Source: Stratiolaelaps scimitus (lineage: Eukaryota > Arthropoda > Arachnida > Mesostigmata > Laelapidae). From it: 64,000 nt of DNA. The stretch is from positions 6,339,501 to 6,403,500 of the forward strand of contig JABWDB010000013.1 in the NCBI GenBank assembly GCA_019614645.1, read 5' to 3'. The position numbers and the translations under genes were made by a program. The notes below the pieces were generated by a model. The model ran no database searches. It was not told the DNA's origin and saw only the letters and a list, made by a program, of their open reading frames with translations. Positions 1 to 11,923 of the stretch are shown here, in pieces; position 1 is the first letter of the stretch; each line of letters starts with the position of its first letter.

Positions 1-3000
1 AGAGTGTAGAAGGAGGTCAGTTGGTTATCGAAAGCCTGGTCGGCTCAGAGCCATCAGAAGCTCGCTCTATCCCTCGGCAAGTGTCTGCAATGTGAGAGTC
101 CTCCAAGCCTCAGTTCGTGAGAAAGCTTCACTTAGCTGCTAGAGCTGTAGACAGCGCTAGTCCATGCCACTAACGGGAGAGACTGCATCAGTGTTGGTGG
201 AGAAGTATTGGGCAGCACCCTATCTTTCTAGCTCTTTCTCGCTCTCACGGTCTTCGCCTCTAAAGGAAACCGATGGTACAGGCGTGCAGCTAAGATAGCT
301 GAGGAGACTGACGCGTGCGGCTAACGCACAACGCTGACTACAGTGTATAGCGACTTCAGCGCTGTGCAATGCAATGCAGTCCTCGTGTGCGAAGGCAAGG
401 CAGGATAGAGTAGTACTCGAGAGCGGAACAAGAAAAACGCAGGCGGACAGACAGTCAGATAGACAAGAACGCAGAGGGAGGAAGAGGCCGACGCCTCAGG
501 CATTTTAGTGCGGCCACCGAGCCACTGGTAAATCGGCAGCGGATTGGATGAGCGTTCACTCGGGTTTCGGGATTCCTTTCTCTCTGGGATTCTCTCTCGA
601 GTCGTTCTATCCAAGCATATCTGCCCCTAGTCAGGTTTCGGGGGCTTCCATGGGGTGCGCGCGCCGACGAGGCGCGAATGAAGGAGGTCGGCTAGACGTC
701 ATCGACTTCTTTCCCGGGTCTATTCTCAAACTGAGTAACACGTCAATCGAGGCACGAAACAAAAATCAACAATGTCGATGATGACGGTAAACGACAACAG
801 CAACCGAACCAAGCGACAACTGTTATCATAACAGCCAAGTCGGCGACCTTGACCCACAAATCAACGCAGGGTCTGAATGAGACGTTGCAAACAACTCGAT
901 CACAAATCAGCAGCAACAGAGTGCATGTGATCTGGCTGCGTATTAACAAGTCGAGGAAGCAGCGTCTATTATACACATATAGAGACAATGTTAGTAGGGA
1001 TTATAATACAAAGTTGTGGTGGCACAACGTGTTCGTACAACGGAGGGTTGTTGGTATTGACAAAAGCCGCAAGTGACTATGAGACTGGTAGCTTGTCTGG
1101 CGAGCAAACTAATAACTTGTTTGACCTGCATTTCATGTTCTTTAGTTAGACTCTCTCCGCAGAGGTCGGTGAGCTAGTTTATTGTCGCATGACATAGGCG
1201 TACACGAGGATTTTATGACATAAGGCAATTCTACTTGCATATAGTCTGGGATTGACAAAACCTATCCTAATAACGGCTCAGCGCAGAGCCAAGGATTGAA
1301 AACAATTTCGCGTTATCCACACGGAAACCGTGCACAGACTTTTCTGGTTCATCCAGAAGAGCCGAGAAAATATAAACCTTCGGCGAGCAACGCGTTCGAA
1401 ATACTGCTAAGACAACATCCACGCAGCGCGTTTTGCAAGTTAGTGCCTCGAGGTAACACCCCATTCTGCTGATGCCGCCACTCTTCATACAGGGCTGTTG
1501 TTTCTAACCTGACAACGAGTTTCCATCATAACACCCGAGAGAGGATCACGTAGGTAGGCAGCGAGGGGCTGAAGAACAAGAGATGAGCTAGACTGACTAT
1601 ATCCGAAATTCATGCACTGTGAGCGGTAAAAGTCTTATTCATCTAGATGAATGATCATCCACTTAGGAACACTCGACAGCCGAACCACGCTAAGCTAGGG
1701 CGAATACGTTCTCGAATGCTGCAACTCGCTCGACAGCCGAGTCGTTCTACTTTTTACTGTTGTGCCGCTCACTGTTGCTTCTCTGCCGGCGTGCGACGAA
1801 GCATCACCCAGCAACCATCCAGAACTAAGTCACTAGGCGTGCAGCGGGTGACGTTCCTGCTTCAAGCTCCGCGCTTTCCGCCTGCCCCCGTATATGTGCG
1901 TATTTAAGTATGTACGCATCTATGTATGGACTTCGCTACAGACATACTTCATAAAACTGTCGACGGCCACGGCCGCCGCTGTTGCTGTTGGGGGCATAAT
2001 ACAATAACAGCAATAGCACAAGCGTACGCACCCAGCGCTTCATGCAAACATGCACGCACCGAGAAAGGCAGGCAGTCAGTCATTCAAGTACACGTAGCCC
2101 GTGGTGCACCCGCTCTTCCCATGGATGCGCAACGCACAAATTAGATAAGGGCGACTCGCCAGAGCGATAGACGATAGATAGATGGATAGTTGGACAGACG
2201 AGAGCGAGGGGACCCCCGATCTCCTGAGTGCCACAGCGGAAGTGATTGACGAGGTGACGCTTGATTTTTGTCGAGGTTCTTATCACATCATCGTCGTTTT
2301 AGATAGAAGATACTATTATGCATAGATACAGCGGCATGTCGGTTCGTGTTGTTCATTTGTGAACCGTATCGATGTCCATCACGAGATGAGCTGCCCCAAA
2401 TCAGTATGAGAGCATCGACTTAGTCAATCAATTGCACGTAAGCGGCCCGCATAGGCCTAGGGACAGTCACGTTAACAACAACATCAATTATCCGAGGGAA
2501 TCGTACGACAGTGAGGTGGAAGCATAAACATGGATGATTGAATGCCCAATGCGTGTATATGAGGTACATGTAACTTTATAGTGGACCCCGTATCGTTCAA
2601 CTGGTGGCTAACTTGGCGCGGGTCATCGTCAACTGGTCATATATAGAATCCGAATCAGTTTTTTGCCTGACATAAGCCCATACAGATCCATCGGTTCAAA
2701 TGAATCTCGCTGATGAACATTTTAAGAGCACCAGATGGCGTATGGCGTAATCAGATGGCGCGCCTAAATTCAGTAAAGAACAGAGTAGTGATTATGTATT
2801 TGGCGTGCGTCATACCACATACAATTGCAAGTGCTTTGGGAGAGCATCATCTTACTCTCCACGTTTGAGTTCCCCTAACAGAGAGCTCAAGCTCACTGTC
2901 TTTGTTTTACTTCTACTACCGTCGTATCAGCTTAGCACTGAAAATACGAGGCATCAGGCAGAGAGATCATTCCCTCTTTTGCCCTCTAGGAAATGGCACG

Positions 3001-3328
3001 CCCCCTAACTCACTATTCTTTTGGCAAGACGAACAGTTATCGTTCATGTACATATTGTTCCCTGCCAATTATGGCACAACTAAGGTGCTCCTTCTAGCAA
3101 ATCATGCGAATCCTTTTACGATCATGGTCGTATTGCTCCTGTTTCTCTCTCTCCCCCTCTCCCTCTCCCTCTCTTTCTCTCTCTCTCCTTATGTTTCCTT
3201 CGTGGGAATCTGCGAGGTCTTTCCTAAATGACTCCACCCATGATCGCCGCTTTGTCTTCCCTCCAACGATGACGATGTGGGCTTCTGCCGGCATTTGTTG
3301 CACGTAAATCTATGCTGCCAAAGAGATA
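1..3328. other. No gene recognised; GC-rich left edge
   Basis: I see no conserved coding exon here. The first 760 bases or so are CpG-containing and rich in GA/CT runs, which would fit a promoter or untranslated exon, but no start, splice pair or conserved peptide supports this. A CT-rich microsatellite lies at 3143-3189, and reading frames across it are low-complexity Ser/Leu strings. The rest is unremarkable single-copy sequence. Confidence 0.5.
3143..3189. repeat. CT microsatellite
   Basis: Imperfect CT/CCCT tract of about 47 bases. It produces meaningless Ser/Leu/Pro or Arg/Glu frames on the two strands. Confidence 0.85.
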
Positions 3329-3333
3329 GCCCC
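3329..3333. repeat. Target-site duplication, left copy (GCCCC)
   Basis: GCCCC immediately precedes the left LTR and matches 6949-6953 after the right LTR. A 5-base duplication is normal for BEL/Pao integrases. Confidence 0.85.
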
Positions 3334-4110
3334 TGTAAAATACTGACGATTTCTGGCGCCGAGATCGTATATTAAAAACTATGCTAGCCGTTTATCTCAA
3401 GGGACTTGCAGACCTAACTGGGGGTTAGTCCTCTATATTTGTGCAATGTAATTCAATGGGTAAAAGGGAAGATAAAAAAACACAGTACGCAGGGTGAAGT
3501 GGCCACCTTGGTGGTCAAACTTGGACTAACTTTTTATTCCTTACGACACAATGACAATTCTTCATTCTTGTCTGCATATTGTACGCCCTCTGGGGGCAAT
3601 TCTCTAAAATACACAAAAGGCAGCGGAGCACTGTTTAACATGGTAAAAATATAAACTAGACATGTTAGTCACAGTGTTGTGCCTTATTATTTTGTCGCAT
3701 AAGAATATTATCAATATAAATATGTCGCCCGCTCAATTACCATTGTAACACTATCTGCCTTAAGATTATGTAACAATCTCTAAGGCTCTCTTGTACTCTA
3801 GAGCGCGGAAGTCTCTTCGGACTGTTGCGACATGTAAACAAGGGTAGCCCCAGTGCGGGGGCGGGTAGACATTCGATGCGCGCCACTTGTGTGGCCGCGC
3901 GAAGCCACGAGGGCCAGAAAGACAGAGGCCGGCTCTAATGTGTGTGTGTTAAGTGTCGCGTGTTTTTGTGTTACAAGTGTGTCCTGGGCTTGTCTTAAGG
4001 TGAGAACTTATAAATGTAAAAATACAATTTTGGTCATCGGACCCTGTCCTTGTTGGTTCATTATAATAACCATCGACAATAATATAAAGAATATATCACA
4101 ATATTCCACA
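3334..4110 (-). repeat. LTR, left copy (3' LTR of the minus-strand element)
   Basis: 777 bases, TG...CA ends. It is nearly identical to 6172-6948; the differences I could see are A/G near the left end (3344 region) and G/A in the middle (about 3642). Frames inside it, such as 3439-3654 and 3853-4176, recur in the other LTR only because the LTR is duplicated and are not genes. Confidence 0.93.
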
Positions 4111-4130
4111 GTCCACCCTAAAACGGGAAC
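4111..4130 (-). promoter_or_regulatory. Putative polypurine tract of the retroelement
   Basis: Read on the minus strand, the bases abutting the 3' LTR are purine-rich (TTTTAGGGTGGAC). This is where plus-strand DNA synthesis would be primed in an LTR element. Position is the main support. Confidence 0.5.
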
Positions 4131-4139
4131 CGTTTTACT

Positions 4140-4319
4140 TGTTAGAACCCTCTTCATCTCGTGCGATCTCCAGTAGACGCAAAAGTAGAGTTGCGCGCAA
4201 CTATTCGCGAGCATTTGCGAAGCGCATGCGATTCGATTGGTGGTCGGAATGCCACGGGTGGCGAGATCAGCGATATTGTCCACCCCGTTCACGTGAAACA
4301 ATTCGTGTGGGTTGGGCAA
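4140..4319 (-). pseudogene. BEL/Pao Pol fragment (region after RNase H)
   Basis: The minus frame contains HVNGVDNIADLATRGI. This resembles the 'N-ADL-TRG' motif that follows the RNase H region in BEL/Pao Pol proteins. It lies beyond the stop of the main frame, in a different frame, and runs straight into the polypurine tract and LTR, so integrase is absent. It marks the right side of the internal deletion. Confidence 0.7.
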
Positions 4320-4363
4320 ATGCTAAATTTCAGGAACGCAATCGCTGACGAGAGTCGTCCCCC

Positions 4364-6055
4364 TCAATGGCTGCTCGGATACACCCCAGTTGAATGTAAT
4401 CGTCTTTTTCCTTTTTTTCTTTTTGATGCGTACCGAGGCGAAATGCGTAGCTTGACGAGATTGTTGAGTTCGGTCGTCCACCCATGGCAGAGTTCCGGTA
4501 AGGGGTGATCGTCGAGTGAGGTCTCTCGCGGGTCAGGAACAGAACAATCGAATATTATCCGCAATTCTTTCTTGTTCTCCACCGGTGTAACGACCTGGTG
4601 ATAAAGCACGTACAAACAATCATACGTACCCGGCAGTGACAGAATTGCATTTGTCACTTCTTCGGCGTGGCCATAGTTGACCAGGGCCATGCTTTCGGTG
4701 TAATATCGCGCGTTACACCTTGTGCCGGCATTGCTACACAACGAATGTACTTTTGATTGGGAGCGGTCCAGGGCCACTGGTGCATTGTTTGATAGCTGTA
4801 GCTGTTGACGTTGTTGGAAACCTCCAGTGACTCGGAGGTATTCATTCTGTTGCTGCTGTTGTCGTTGTTGCTGGAAACCTCCAGTAACTCGGAAATTTCC
4901 ATTTTGTTGCTGCTGCTGTTGTTGCTGCCCAGCACCGATGTTCGCTTCCTGGCGCACACTAATATATCTCGTAAGAAACTTCACAAAATGTTCAATGTGC
5001 TTGGCAGCTGAGGCCGCCGTCGCAACATCGTCACCCTCATTACCACTCGCCAGGTCTGTGTTTGACGAGGTTGCTTGGGTAGCAGCAACGAAACGTTTTT
5101 CTTCGGCAAAATCAATCAAAACACGCGATGGTACTGCCTTGCGGATCGCCGTCTCCAATGTGAGAGCATAATAGACTAGATCAGTGCCTATTCCTTCCAT
5201 CGCCATGATACTGCCCTGTATATGATCAAGCAGTTTTCGTAATCCATTGAGGTCATTTGGCGATTTAACTATCGGAACTTCGAGAAGACTGTCTAATATT
5301 TGTCGTCTTTCAACACGCACTTGACCGTAGTTTGCGTCAAGCCTTTTGAGAGCCACTTGATAATTGACGTCGTTGATGGCCAATTTGCTGATAAGTTCTT
5401 TAGGTGGACCATTAAGAAGCTTCCGTAGTGCCACCAGTCGGTCGGCGCCCGTGGCGTCCACCCGACGGTCCATCCAATTGTCAAACTGAGATTTCCATAA
5501 TCGATATTGCAGAATATCTCCGTCGAAAATGTCAGGCGTGATATATAGTTGGGGGGGCGGAGCAGCAACAATGATTTGTTGGTGCTGTCCTGGTTGGCTA
5601 TTGGCAGCCGCAGTTGGTATGCTGTCACCGTTGCCCGCAGATGCTGCCCCGTCATGACTGCCGCCGCTTCCTTGGCGCAGGTGACTAGCAGCTTCGTGGG
5701 CCAGCAAGCCATGGATGTAACCACGGCAATGGTCGACAGCCTGAGTAAATTCTTCACATTCATCGAATTCAGCCTCCTCATCTCTCTCAGAAAATTCGGC
5801 ATGATTCTGAATTTGCTCGGTTAAAGTCGCGATTCTTTCCGCGCGACGTTCCACACTTTCAAGGAGTCCTTCAAGTCTTAACCGGTTTTCTACTGTGGCT
5901 GTACCATAGCTACGTACCATCTCATCCTCTTCGGTGAATTTCTTCCTTGCAATCGTCCTCTTCCGTCGTAGAGTGCTGATCCTGATGATCTGTTGCGTAG
6001 CTTCGGCCTGAATTGGGTCGAAGCGATTATCTCGCGGAGAGTGTTCCACTGCCAT
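4364..6055 (-). CDS. BEL/Pao Gag-like protein fused to an RT remnant
   Basis: A 563-residue open frame, the longest in the window. Residues about 20-115 are charged and helical. Residues 168-320 match the DUF1759 Gag-like domain of BEL/Pao elements (FDGD-QYRLWKSQFDNW, then RKLLNGPP, LDANYG). Residues 376-425 are Gln-rich with two copies of a VTGGFQQ motif. From about 483 the protein jumps to the start of a reverse transcriptase (YHQVV-KKELRIIFDCS, then SLDDHPLPEL, LNNLVKLRI) and ends in 23 unrelated residues. The nucleocapsid and the aspartic protease expected between Gag and RT are missing. Met at 6055 is the first of the frame and lies about 115 bases inside the 5' LTR, a usual position. 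It may still be translated as a Gag-like protein but has no enzyme activity. Confidence 0.88.
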   Translation of the reverse strand: MAVEHSPRDNRFDPIQAEATQQIIRISTLRRKRTIARKKFTEEDEMVRSYGTATVENRLRLEGLLESVERRAERIATLTEQIQNHAEFSERDEEAEFDECEEFTQAVDHCRGYIHGLLAHEAASHLRQGSGGSHDGAASAGNGDSIPTAAANSQPGQHQQIIVAAPPPQLYITPDIFDGDILQYRLWKSQFDNWMDRRVDATGADRLVALRKLLNGPPKELISKLAINDVNYQVALKRLDANYGQVRVERRQILDSLLEVPIVKSPNDLNGLRKLLDHIQGSIMAMEGIGTDLVYYALTLETAIRKAVPSRVLIDFAEEKRFVAATQATSSNTDLASGNEGDDVATAASAAKHIEHFVKFLTRYISVRQEANIGAGQQQQQQQQNGNFRVTGGFQQQRQQQQQNEYLRVTGGFQQRQQLQLSNNAPVALDRSQSKVHSLCSNAGTRCNARYYTESMALVNYGHAEEVTNAILSLPGTYDCLYVLYHQVVTPVENKKELRIIFDCSVPDPRETSLDDHPLPELCHGWTTELNNLVKLRISPRYASKRKKGKRRLHSTGVYPSSH

Positions 6056-6149
6056 TTCGCACTGGCTGCAAGTTCACTGATTGTTCACAAGTTGGTTGAA
6101 TTTTGCACAAATATAACGATAAGTCTACTTATCCTTTGCTTGCGTAGTT

Positions 6150-6171
6150 CATCCTGGTCACGTAGGCACCA
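6150..6171 (-). promoter_or_regulatory. Putative primer-binding site of the retroelement
   Basis: On the minus strand the interior starts TGGTGCCTACGTGACC directly at the end of the 5' LTR. TGG at this position is expected for pairing with the CCA end of a tRNA. I could not match it to a specific tRNA. Confidence 0.55.
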
Positions 6172-6948
6172 TGTAAAATACTGGCGATTTCTGGCGCCGA
6201 GATCGTATATTAAAAACTATGCTAGCCGTTTATCTCAAGGGACTTGCAGACCTAACTGGGGGTTAGTCCTCTATATTTGTGCAATGTAATTCAATGGGTA
6301 AAAGGGAAGATAAAAAAACACAGTACGCAGGGTGAAGTGGCCACCTTGGTGGTCAAACTTGGACTAACTTTTTATTCCTTACGACACAATGACAATTCTT
6401 CATTCTTGTCTGCATATTGTACGCCCTCTGGGGGCAATTCTCTAAAATACACAAAAGGCAGCGGAGCACTGTTTAACATGATAAAAATATAAACTAGACA
6501 TGTTAGTCACAGTGTTGTGCCTTATTATTTTGTCGCATAAGAATATTATCAATATAAATATGTCGCCCGCTCAATTACCATTGTAACACTATCTGCCTTA
6601 AGATTATGTAACAATCTCTAAGGCTCTCTTGTACTCTAGAGCGCGGAAGTCTCTTCGGACTGTTGCGACATGTAAACAAGGGTAGCCCCAGTGCGGGGGC
6701 GGGTAGACATTCGATGCGCGCCACTTGTGTGGCCGCGCGAAGCCACGAGGGCCAGAAAGACAGAGGCCGGCTCTAATGTGTGTGTGTTAAGTGTCGCGTG
6801 TTTTTGTGTTACAAGTGTGTCCTGGGCTTGTCTTAAGGTGAGAACTTATAAATGTAAAAATACAATTTTGGTCATCGGACCCTGTCCTTGTTGGTTCATT
6901 ATAATAACCATCGACAATAATATAAAGAATATATCACAATATTCCACA
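6172..6948 (-). repeat. LTR, right copy (5' LTR of the minus-strand element)
   Basis: 777 bases, the 5' LTR and so the presumed Pol II promoter of the element. It repeats 3334-4110 almost base for base. No sign of decay. Confidence 0.93.
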
Positions 6949-6953
6949 GCCCC
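6949..6953. repeat. Target-site duplication, right copy (GCCCC)
   Basis: GCCCC directly follows the right LTR and equals the left flank. Confidence 0.85.
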
Positions 6954-7763
6954 CTTACCTCTCTCTCTCTCTCTTCCCCAAATGGATCGTCCTGAGGTCC
7001 TTGCTCAGCACCACTCCATTCTAGCATTGGTGCCTGATAGCACTCGCATGCCGCACTGCATTGCCATGTATTGAATGAGCATTATGAGAGTTGTACTCAG
7101 TAGTAACTGTGCGCCTGCTGTTCGAATGCGTGAGAGCGCTAGCGCTGACTCGCTACCGAGCAAACAGAGTGCAGTGCTTGCCTTCCTGCCAACTGGATCA
7201 CCATACGAGGGCACGGCATGTCTGTCCTTTGGGGATGAAGGTTTTTAGTTCCCAGTTTTATATATATATATGTACATCTCCGGATGCTCTATGTAGTGTA
7301 TATGACGGCGCGTATCTGAATCGCTGCTACCATGGCTTCGCCGGTGAGCTAGCCGCCAGACTCGCGCCGGGAATCAGGAAGGGAGTCTGTTTGAATGGCT
7401 CCCCACGGGCATATCGTTGAATCAGCGCCGCACGCAACACCCTCGACTCTTACTAGGCAAGCACGAGACAGTGACTCCCTTCACCGCTACGGCCACTTGC
7501 ATACACACATTCGCTCAGCCCCACTGTAGCGGTAACTCCGCCACGACCGCCATCACCTCTACAATCAAACGTACAATAACATTATGCTTCCACGCAGCGA
7601 ACGAGAGCGATCCAACGCGACGATGGCTCTTCGCATCGTGAAGTTGAACAGGCTTAATCCAAAAGCGAATTGGAGGGCTGGAGAACGGTATGAATGGCGG
7701 GTGGAATAGTGTAATAGGGAAAAAATTGCTACATTTAGACACATTTGAATGCGTACAGCTTAC

Positions 7764-7794
<31 letters not shown>

Positions 7795-10440
7795 TACTGC
7801 CCTACAATGTTTGTTCAACTCGCATTGATCCCTTCCGCGGCTACAAATTAGGAGCAGTATCGGCAATCGCCATCGGGAGATCACTGTCGCGATGGATGTG
7901 GTTGGCGGGTTACGAGGAACCAAGAGGTCACATCTCTACAGCGCTTGAGTGTATTGCATACACATGTGTATGAAACCTGAGTGGGCCCGTTTATATAGTG
8001 CTTATTCTTTGGTTCTCCTCAGAAAACAACACAAAGCGGTCATAAATAAAGCTGGATGAACACGCGGTGAAAAGGGCGTTTCTTAACACGTTGTATAGTT
8101 GAGACAAAAAGAAGTATTTGTCTGTACTACACTGTACAATTGGGAGAAACTGCAACTAAACTGAAAGAAGGAATAACTGGTCGAATGCCAAACGCATGGA
8201 AAGTTTCGTATTATTAAACAACCAAAAATAGCGACTGGCAAATACAGGAAGAAGACTTAAACATTCGAAGAGTTTGAAAAGTTACGTAAATCCTATGAAA
8301 GACTTAGCGAAATGTGTCAGTCTCGAAGGTAACCTTCTCTGCAATTTATTTATTTTTATTTTTCCACTATATACGTATCCGTATAGTAAATGTATTTCGA
8401 AAAAAAGCAGGCGAAGCGAAAAACTTCACAAAAAGTTAACTCAGAGCATGTCAAACTTTGATGAAAAATCATAGAACGCTGGTGGGATTTTTAGCGAAGT
8501 TGGCCGTTCTCGAAGAAAACTTTTCCCATTCCATTGGTGTCGGGTACAGTTATATCGACACGCTTCCAACTTTGGGTTGATTTAATGTGTTGTGGAGCAG
8601 AACGCAGATATTTTGAATTAGCGGCAAATACTTCAGAGCACTCCGGCCTACGAATGCCCTCCATTGCAATTCACACTTTTTCAACCATTGATAATGAGCT
8701 CAATGGATCTGTTGTACTGTTACAGTTGATAGACTTTCTTTATTTGATCAATCATAGTGAGTTATATGTGCTGGTTCGCGTGGCTCGAAGCTGCGATCAC
8801 CAAATTTTTACAACCAGAGACTTAGTCGCCCAAGCCATCGCTCGGCTGGTATGTTAATATAAGTCAATAGGTATATCGAAATGTTCAAACAGAGATGTCG
8901 CGTGTCGCGCTATGTGATCTTACAGAGCTGAAGTAATCGGCCATGTAGTTTTGCATAGAGGGCATACGCGTTAAGGCTCTATGATGACACGCCTAAAACT
9001 CCTCGTAGATCGAGTTGTATCGCAGAATGCATTGCTCTCCGACTTATTTTCAAACGACTTGAGTAGAGAGTTGCGATATCGATAGTGCCGTTAGCTTTCA
9101 CGGAGGAAACTGCGTGTCTACGTGTTGTGCCGAATGTGATATTTTTTTCCATTTTTACCATATTTTATATAGATAGACAAATGTACACAAGACTAATGTT
9201 GGCTTCTTGTGGTTTCATACAGCCTCATAACCTATCAGGGCTGGCTTCCCCTAAAGCCGCTGAGAGACAATGATACAAACGGGACTCTGTGGAACGGTAA
9301 ATATACGGTGTATACTGTATATATGTAACACTAATCTGATCATTCACCTTAAAGCATAAACAAGCAATTTCCTCTATACCCTCGTTTTTATCTATTTAGC
9401 TGTCTAGGGTACTCTCAGTATTTTCAGTTTTCAATACGCTTGTATTCAGGGTATTCAGGGTATTCCCTGTTCATGTGGGCTGACACAATGATCCAAAAAT
9501 CAATACGTACTGCATCAACCTTACGATTTCCGAAAACGATCGAGCGTGCGTTGTAGAGTCCTACGCGGCACACTTGGTAGTGTTTAATATCGGATTTCAT
9601 ATAGTGCGTTCGTTATAGTTTATATAAGTTAAAAAAGACGCCTTTTACCTGTCATACAATGGGGACATAATGCTATTCCCACATTCAGGCCTTTAGCCTC
9701 GCACGAAGTGCAGCAGTTGCACCTACTTGGCATCGAAAATCGTCACGTTTGGCTGAATCGTTTACTGTCGAGAGAACGCATGCGCGTCTTCGCTCTCTCT
9801 CTCTCCCTCCCTCTCTCTCTCGATCTAAGCATCCTGACCGCTCAAAAAAGAGCTCAGAAGAGTAACTAAGTCGTCGGATATGGATACATGCTCCACAATG
9901 CTATTTTCGGCATTCTTACTTTCTCTCTTTCTCTCTTAGTGTCTCCTCCCGCCATACTGTTTTCATTTCAGCCCGTTTTTCATCGCTGCGTGACTCTCTC
10001 TTTTCGAGACGCCTCTCTCTATCAACAATATGAGAATCTATTGTATCTGTATAGCCCTGTAGCTGAACGGTATCCGCCAATGACGGCAAGCACCATCGCT
10101 CCAGTACCAGCGTCACATCCCCCTTCATGTTTCCTGCGGGCCTCTACGGCACTATCGGTTGGCTTGTCTGTTGGATGCCACTTAAGTTGCTGTTTACCGC
10201 ATTTTTCCTATTCATCTCGCGAATGCTGTCGTTTTTAGCACAGAACTTGTTCGGGCGTCACGTACCAGAAATACACAGCACACCCTCAGGCGGCCTGCAA
10301 CACTTGAGGGAAAAATGCTCGCATGACTGAATCAGATCCTTTGGTCAGAAGAAGAATTACGTGCCAGTCGGCAGGAGGGAGCAGACACGTTCGAAGGTGA
10401 CAGAGAGGGTTGGTGATCGTTGGAAAACGGCTACTTGTGT
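6954..10440. other. No gene recognised; intergenic or intronic
   Basis: About 3.5 kb without a recognisable gene. It holds a CT run at 6958-6974, TA repeats near 7259-7271 and 7763-7796, a CT run at 9792-9822 and a short triplication of GTATTCAGG around 9447-9472. The reading frames are short and low in complexity. Confidence 0.5.
7763..7796. repeat. TA microsatellite
   Basis: Alternating TA of about 30 bases with one CA interruption; it generates Tyr-Ile repeats on both strands. Confidence 0.85.
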
Positions 10441-10545
10441 AGCCAATTAAATAAAATGATGACGCTGTTAAAAGATAATAGAAATTTTATAGAAAAAATT
10501 TGCGCTTGGTGAATATTTCAAATGGATTTGTCTTCTTGTCATTTT

Positions 10546-11549
10546 CTAGTAACTGGTCTTGATGCTGTTTCGCCGAACCATTGATTGTGTGGTCGTCACG
10601 TCGACTTGACACGCGGAGGATCTGAAGTGCGAGCCCAGGAACAAAAAATGTCGATTCGACGCGTGTACTCGTCGGACATGAATGCCCCAGAGGTTCTCCA
10701 TCGGGTCGAGATCAGGAGAACATGCTGGCCACTCTGGGGTTTCAATGTAATGCCGTCTTAACCACGCACGTATGTTAGCGCTGAAGTGAATTAAGCGTTA
10801 TCTTGTTGGAAAACAATTGGCAGTCGATAAAATCTGCTAATAAACGGTAGTACGTTGTTGGTCAACATCTGCTGATAATCCTCGCTATTTATTCGAGATG
10901 AAAGCGAGTGGGAGTCTGCCAAGAGAGGTGAAAGCTCCCCAAACCATAACAGTCCCGCCACCGAAGTTGCTCGTTGATAAGTACCTAGGTTCGTTACTTA
11001 CATCATGCCAATAACTGTTAAATCCATCTGGCCCGTCCAAATTGAACTTCTTTTCGTCATTGACGATGATCTGAAACAACACAGTACATTTTAGATAGAT
11101 GTGCACCCACAAGGTACTCTTTAAAAAACGTTGCCCCAATACTCACCAATTTCCAGTCTCTGGCCATATTGTCGCGGGCGATAGTCGGGCAGTTGTTGAA
11201 GACGCCGTCTTGTTTTCATTTGCACCCGTATGATATGTGGATAACGCTTAATTGTCCTTAAAACTGTTGATCTATGTACCTGAAGGTTTAACTCTTGCCT
11301 CATTGCTTCTCAACTTATGGTCGAATTCGAGGCCAATCGACAGATGAGCATGACAGTTTGTTGGCTAATCTTTCGCGAACGTACTTTAGACTTATTAGTA
11401 CCATACGTCCACGGACTACGTCAATAATTTTGCACTACGCGACGACTTCCGCCAATTTCGCTGGCAATTGTAGCCCAGGTCTTTCCTGCTCGGTGTAAAG
11501 CAGTAATAACTGCTTTCTCTGCATCAGGAAGGCTCGAAGCGTGTCCCAT
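10546..11549 (-). pseudogene. Tc1-family transposase pseudogene
   Basis: The relic spans about 1.0 kb, close to the usual length of Tc1 transposases (about 340 codons). In order on the minus strand are an N-terminal helix-turn-helix (MGHASSLPDAEKAVITALHR at 11549), the second DNA-binding part (11121-11303), the first catalytic Asp (NDEKKFNLDGPDGF, 10885-11139, with GGGTVMVWGAF), the second Asp (QQDNA) and the terminal Glu (SPDLDPMENLWG, near 10683-10700). The stop is TAG at 10546-10548. It is dead: stops split the N-terminal part, the middle shifts frame near 11130, and a stop follows QQDNA. The DDE residues remain visible in separate frames. Confidence 0.9.
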
Positions 11550-11787
11550 GACTACAGTACAGTTTGAATGCTCAACACAAACTGGATTAATTGAGGGAGA
11601 ACACTCGATAACTGAAGGTGCGTTATCATTTTGCATTTTGCGAGATATGACACATTTTATTGTAGCAGGCTGCATACGACGTCATATGCGCTGTTCTTTG
11701 TGGTGTGTATATTATTTGACAGGTACATTAATCTGATGCAGAATAAATACCTCAAATGTGTATTCTTCTTTGATTTGTTGAAATGTA

Positions 11788-11816
11788 GGGGTGCGTTAAG
11801 TTTATGCACACCACTG
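11788..11816 (-). repeat. Tc1 terminal inverted repeat (single surviving end)
   Basis: Ends in ...CACCACTG just before TA. The inner part runs through TGCGTTAAGTTTATGC. No partner is visible on the other side. Confidence 0.7.
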
Positions 11817-11923
11817 TATTTCTAATTCCTAGACTGGTCGTTCGGTTAAAAACAGGTCATTTCAGGTTTCCAAACACTGCGCTCGTTATCAAAAAGCATA
11901 CCCGCAAATTTAATAAATAATTT

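Larger units (their letters stand above)
3329..6953 (-). mobile_element. BEL/Pao-type LTR retrotransposon, internally deleted
   Basis: A complete LTR-to-LTR insertion in minus orientation. Two direct repeats of 777 bases (3334-4110 and 6172-6948) start TG and end CA, and are bounded by the 5-base duplication GCCCC at 3329-3333 and 6949-6953. The interior is only 2061 bases, against roughly 5-6 kb in autonomous BEL/Pao elements. It encodes a Gag-like protein joined to a scrap of reverse transcriptase, with a later scrap of Pol near the 3' LTR. Protease, most of RT, RNase H and integrase are missing. I found about two differences between the LTRs, both transitions, so the insertion is recent. 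Because the element lacks enzymes but is young, it was probably mobilised in trans; this last point is inference. Confidence 0.93.
10440..11818 (-). mobile_element. Tc1-like DNA transposon, decayed and lacking one end
   Basis: The right end carries a typical Tc1 terminal sequence, CAGTGGTGTGCATAAACTTA read inward on the minus strand, flanked by the TA target at 11817-11818. The transposase relic (10546-11549) sits inside in minus orientation. I found no matching inverted repeat on the left, so that end is deleted or too degraded; the left limit is an estimate. Confidence 0.8.

Noticed and set aside
3439..7074. Duplicate frames at 3439/6277 and 3853/6691
   Set aside because: Both lie in the LTRs; the duplication is that of the LTR, on the strand opposite the element.
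10380..10545. Left inverted repeat of the Tc1 element
   Set aside because: Looked for CAGTGGTGTGCATAAAC or its relatives in this stretch and found none.
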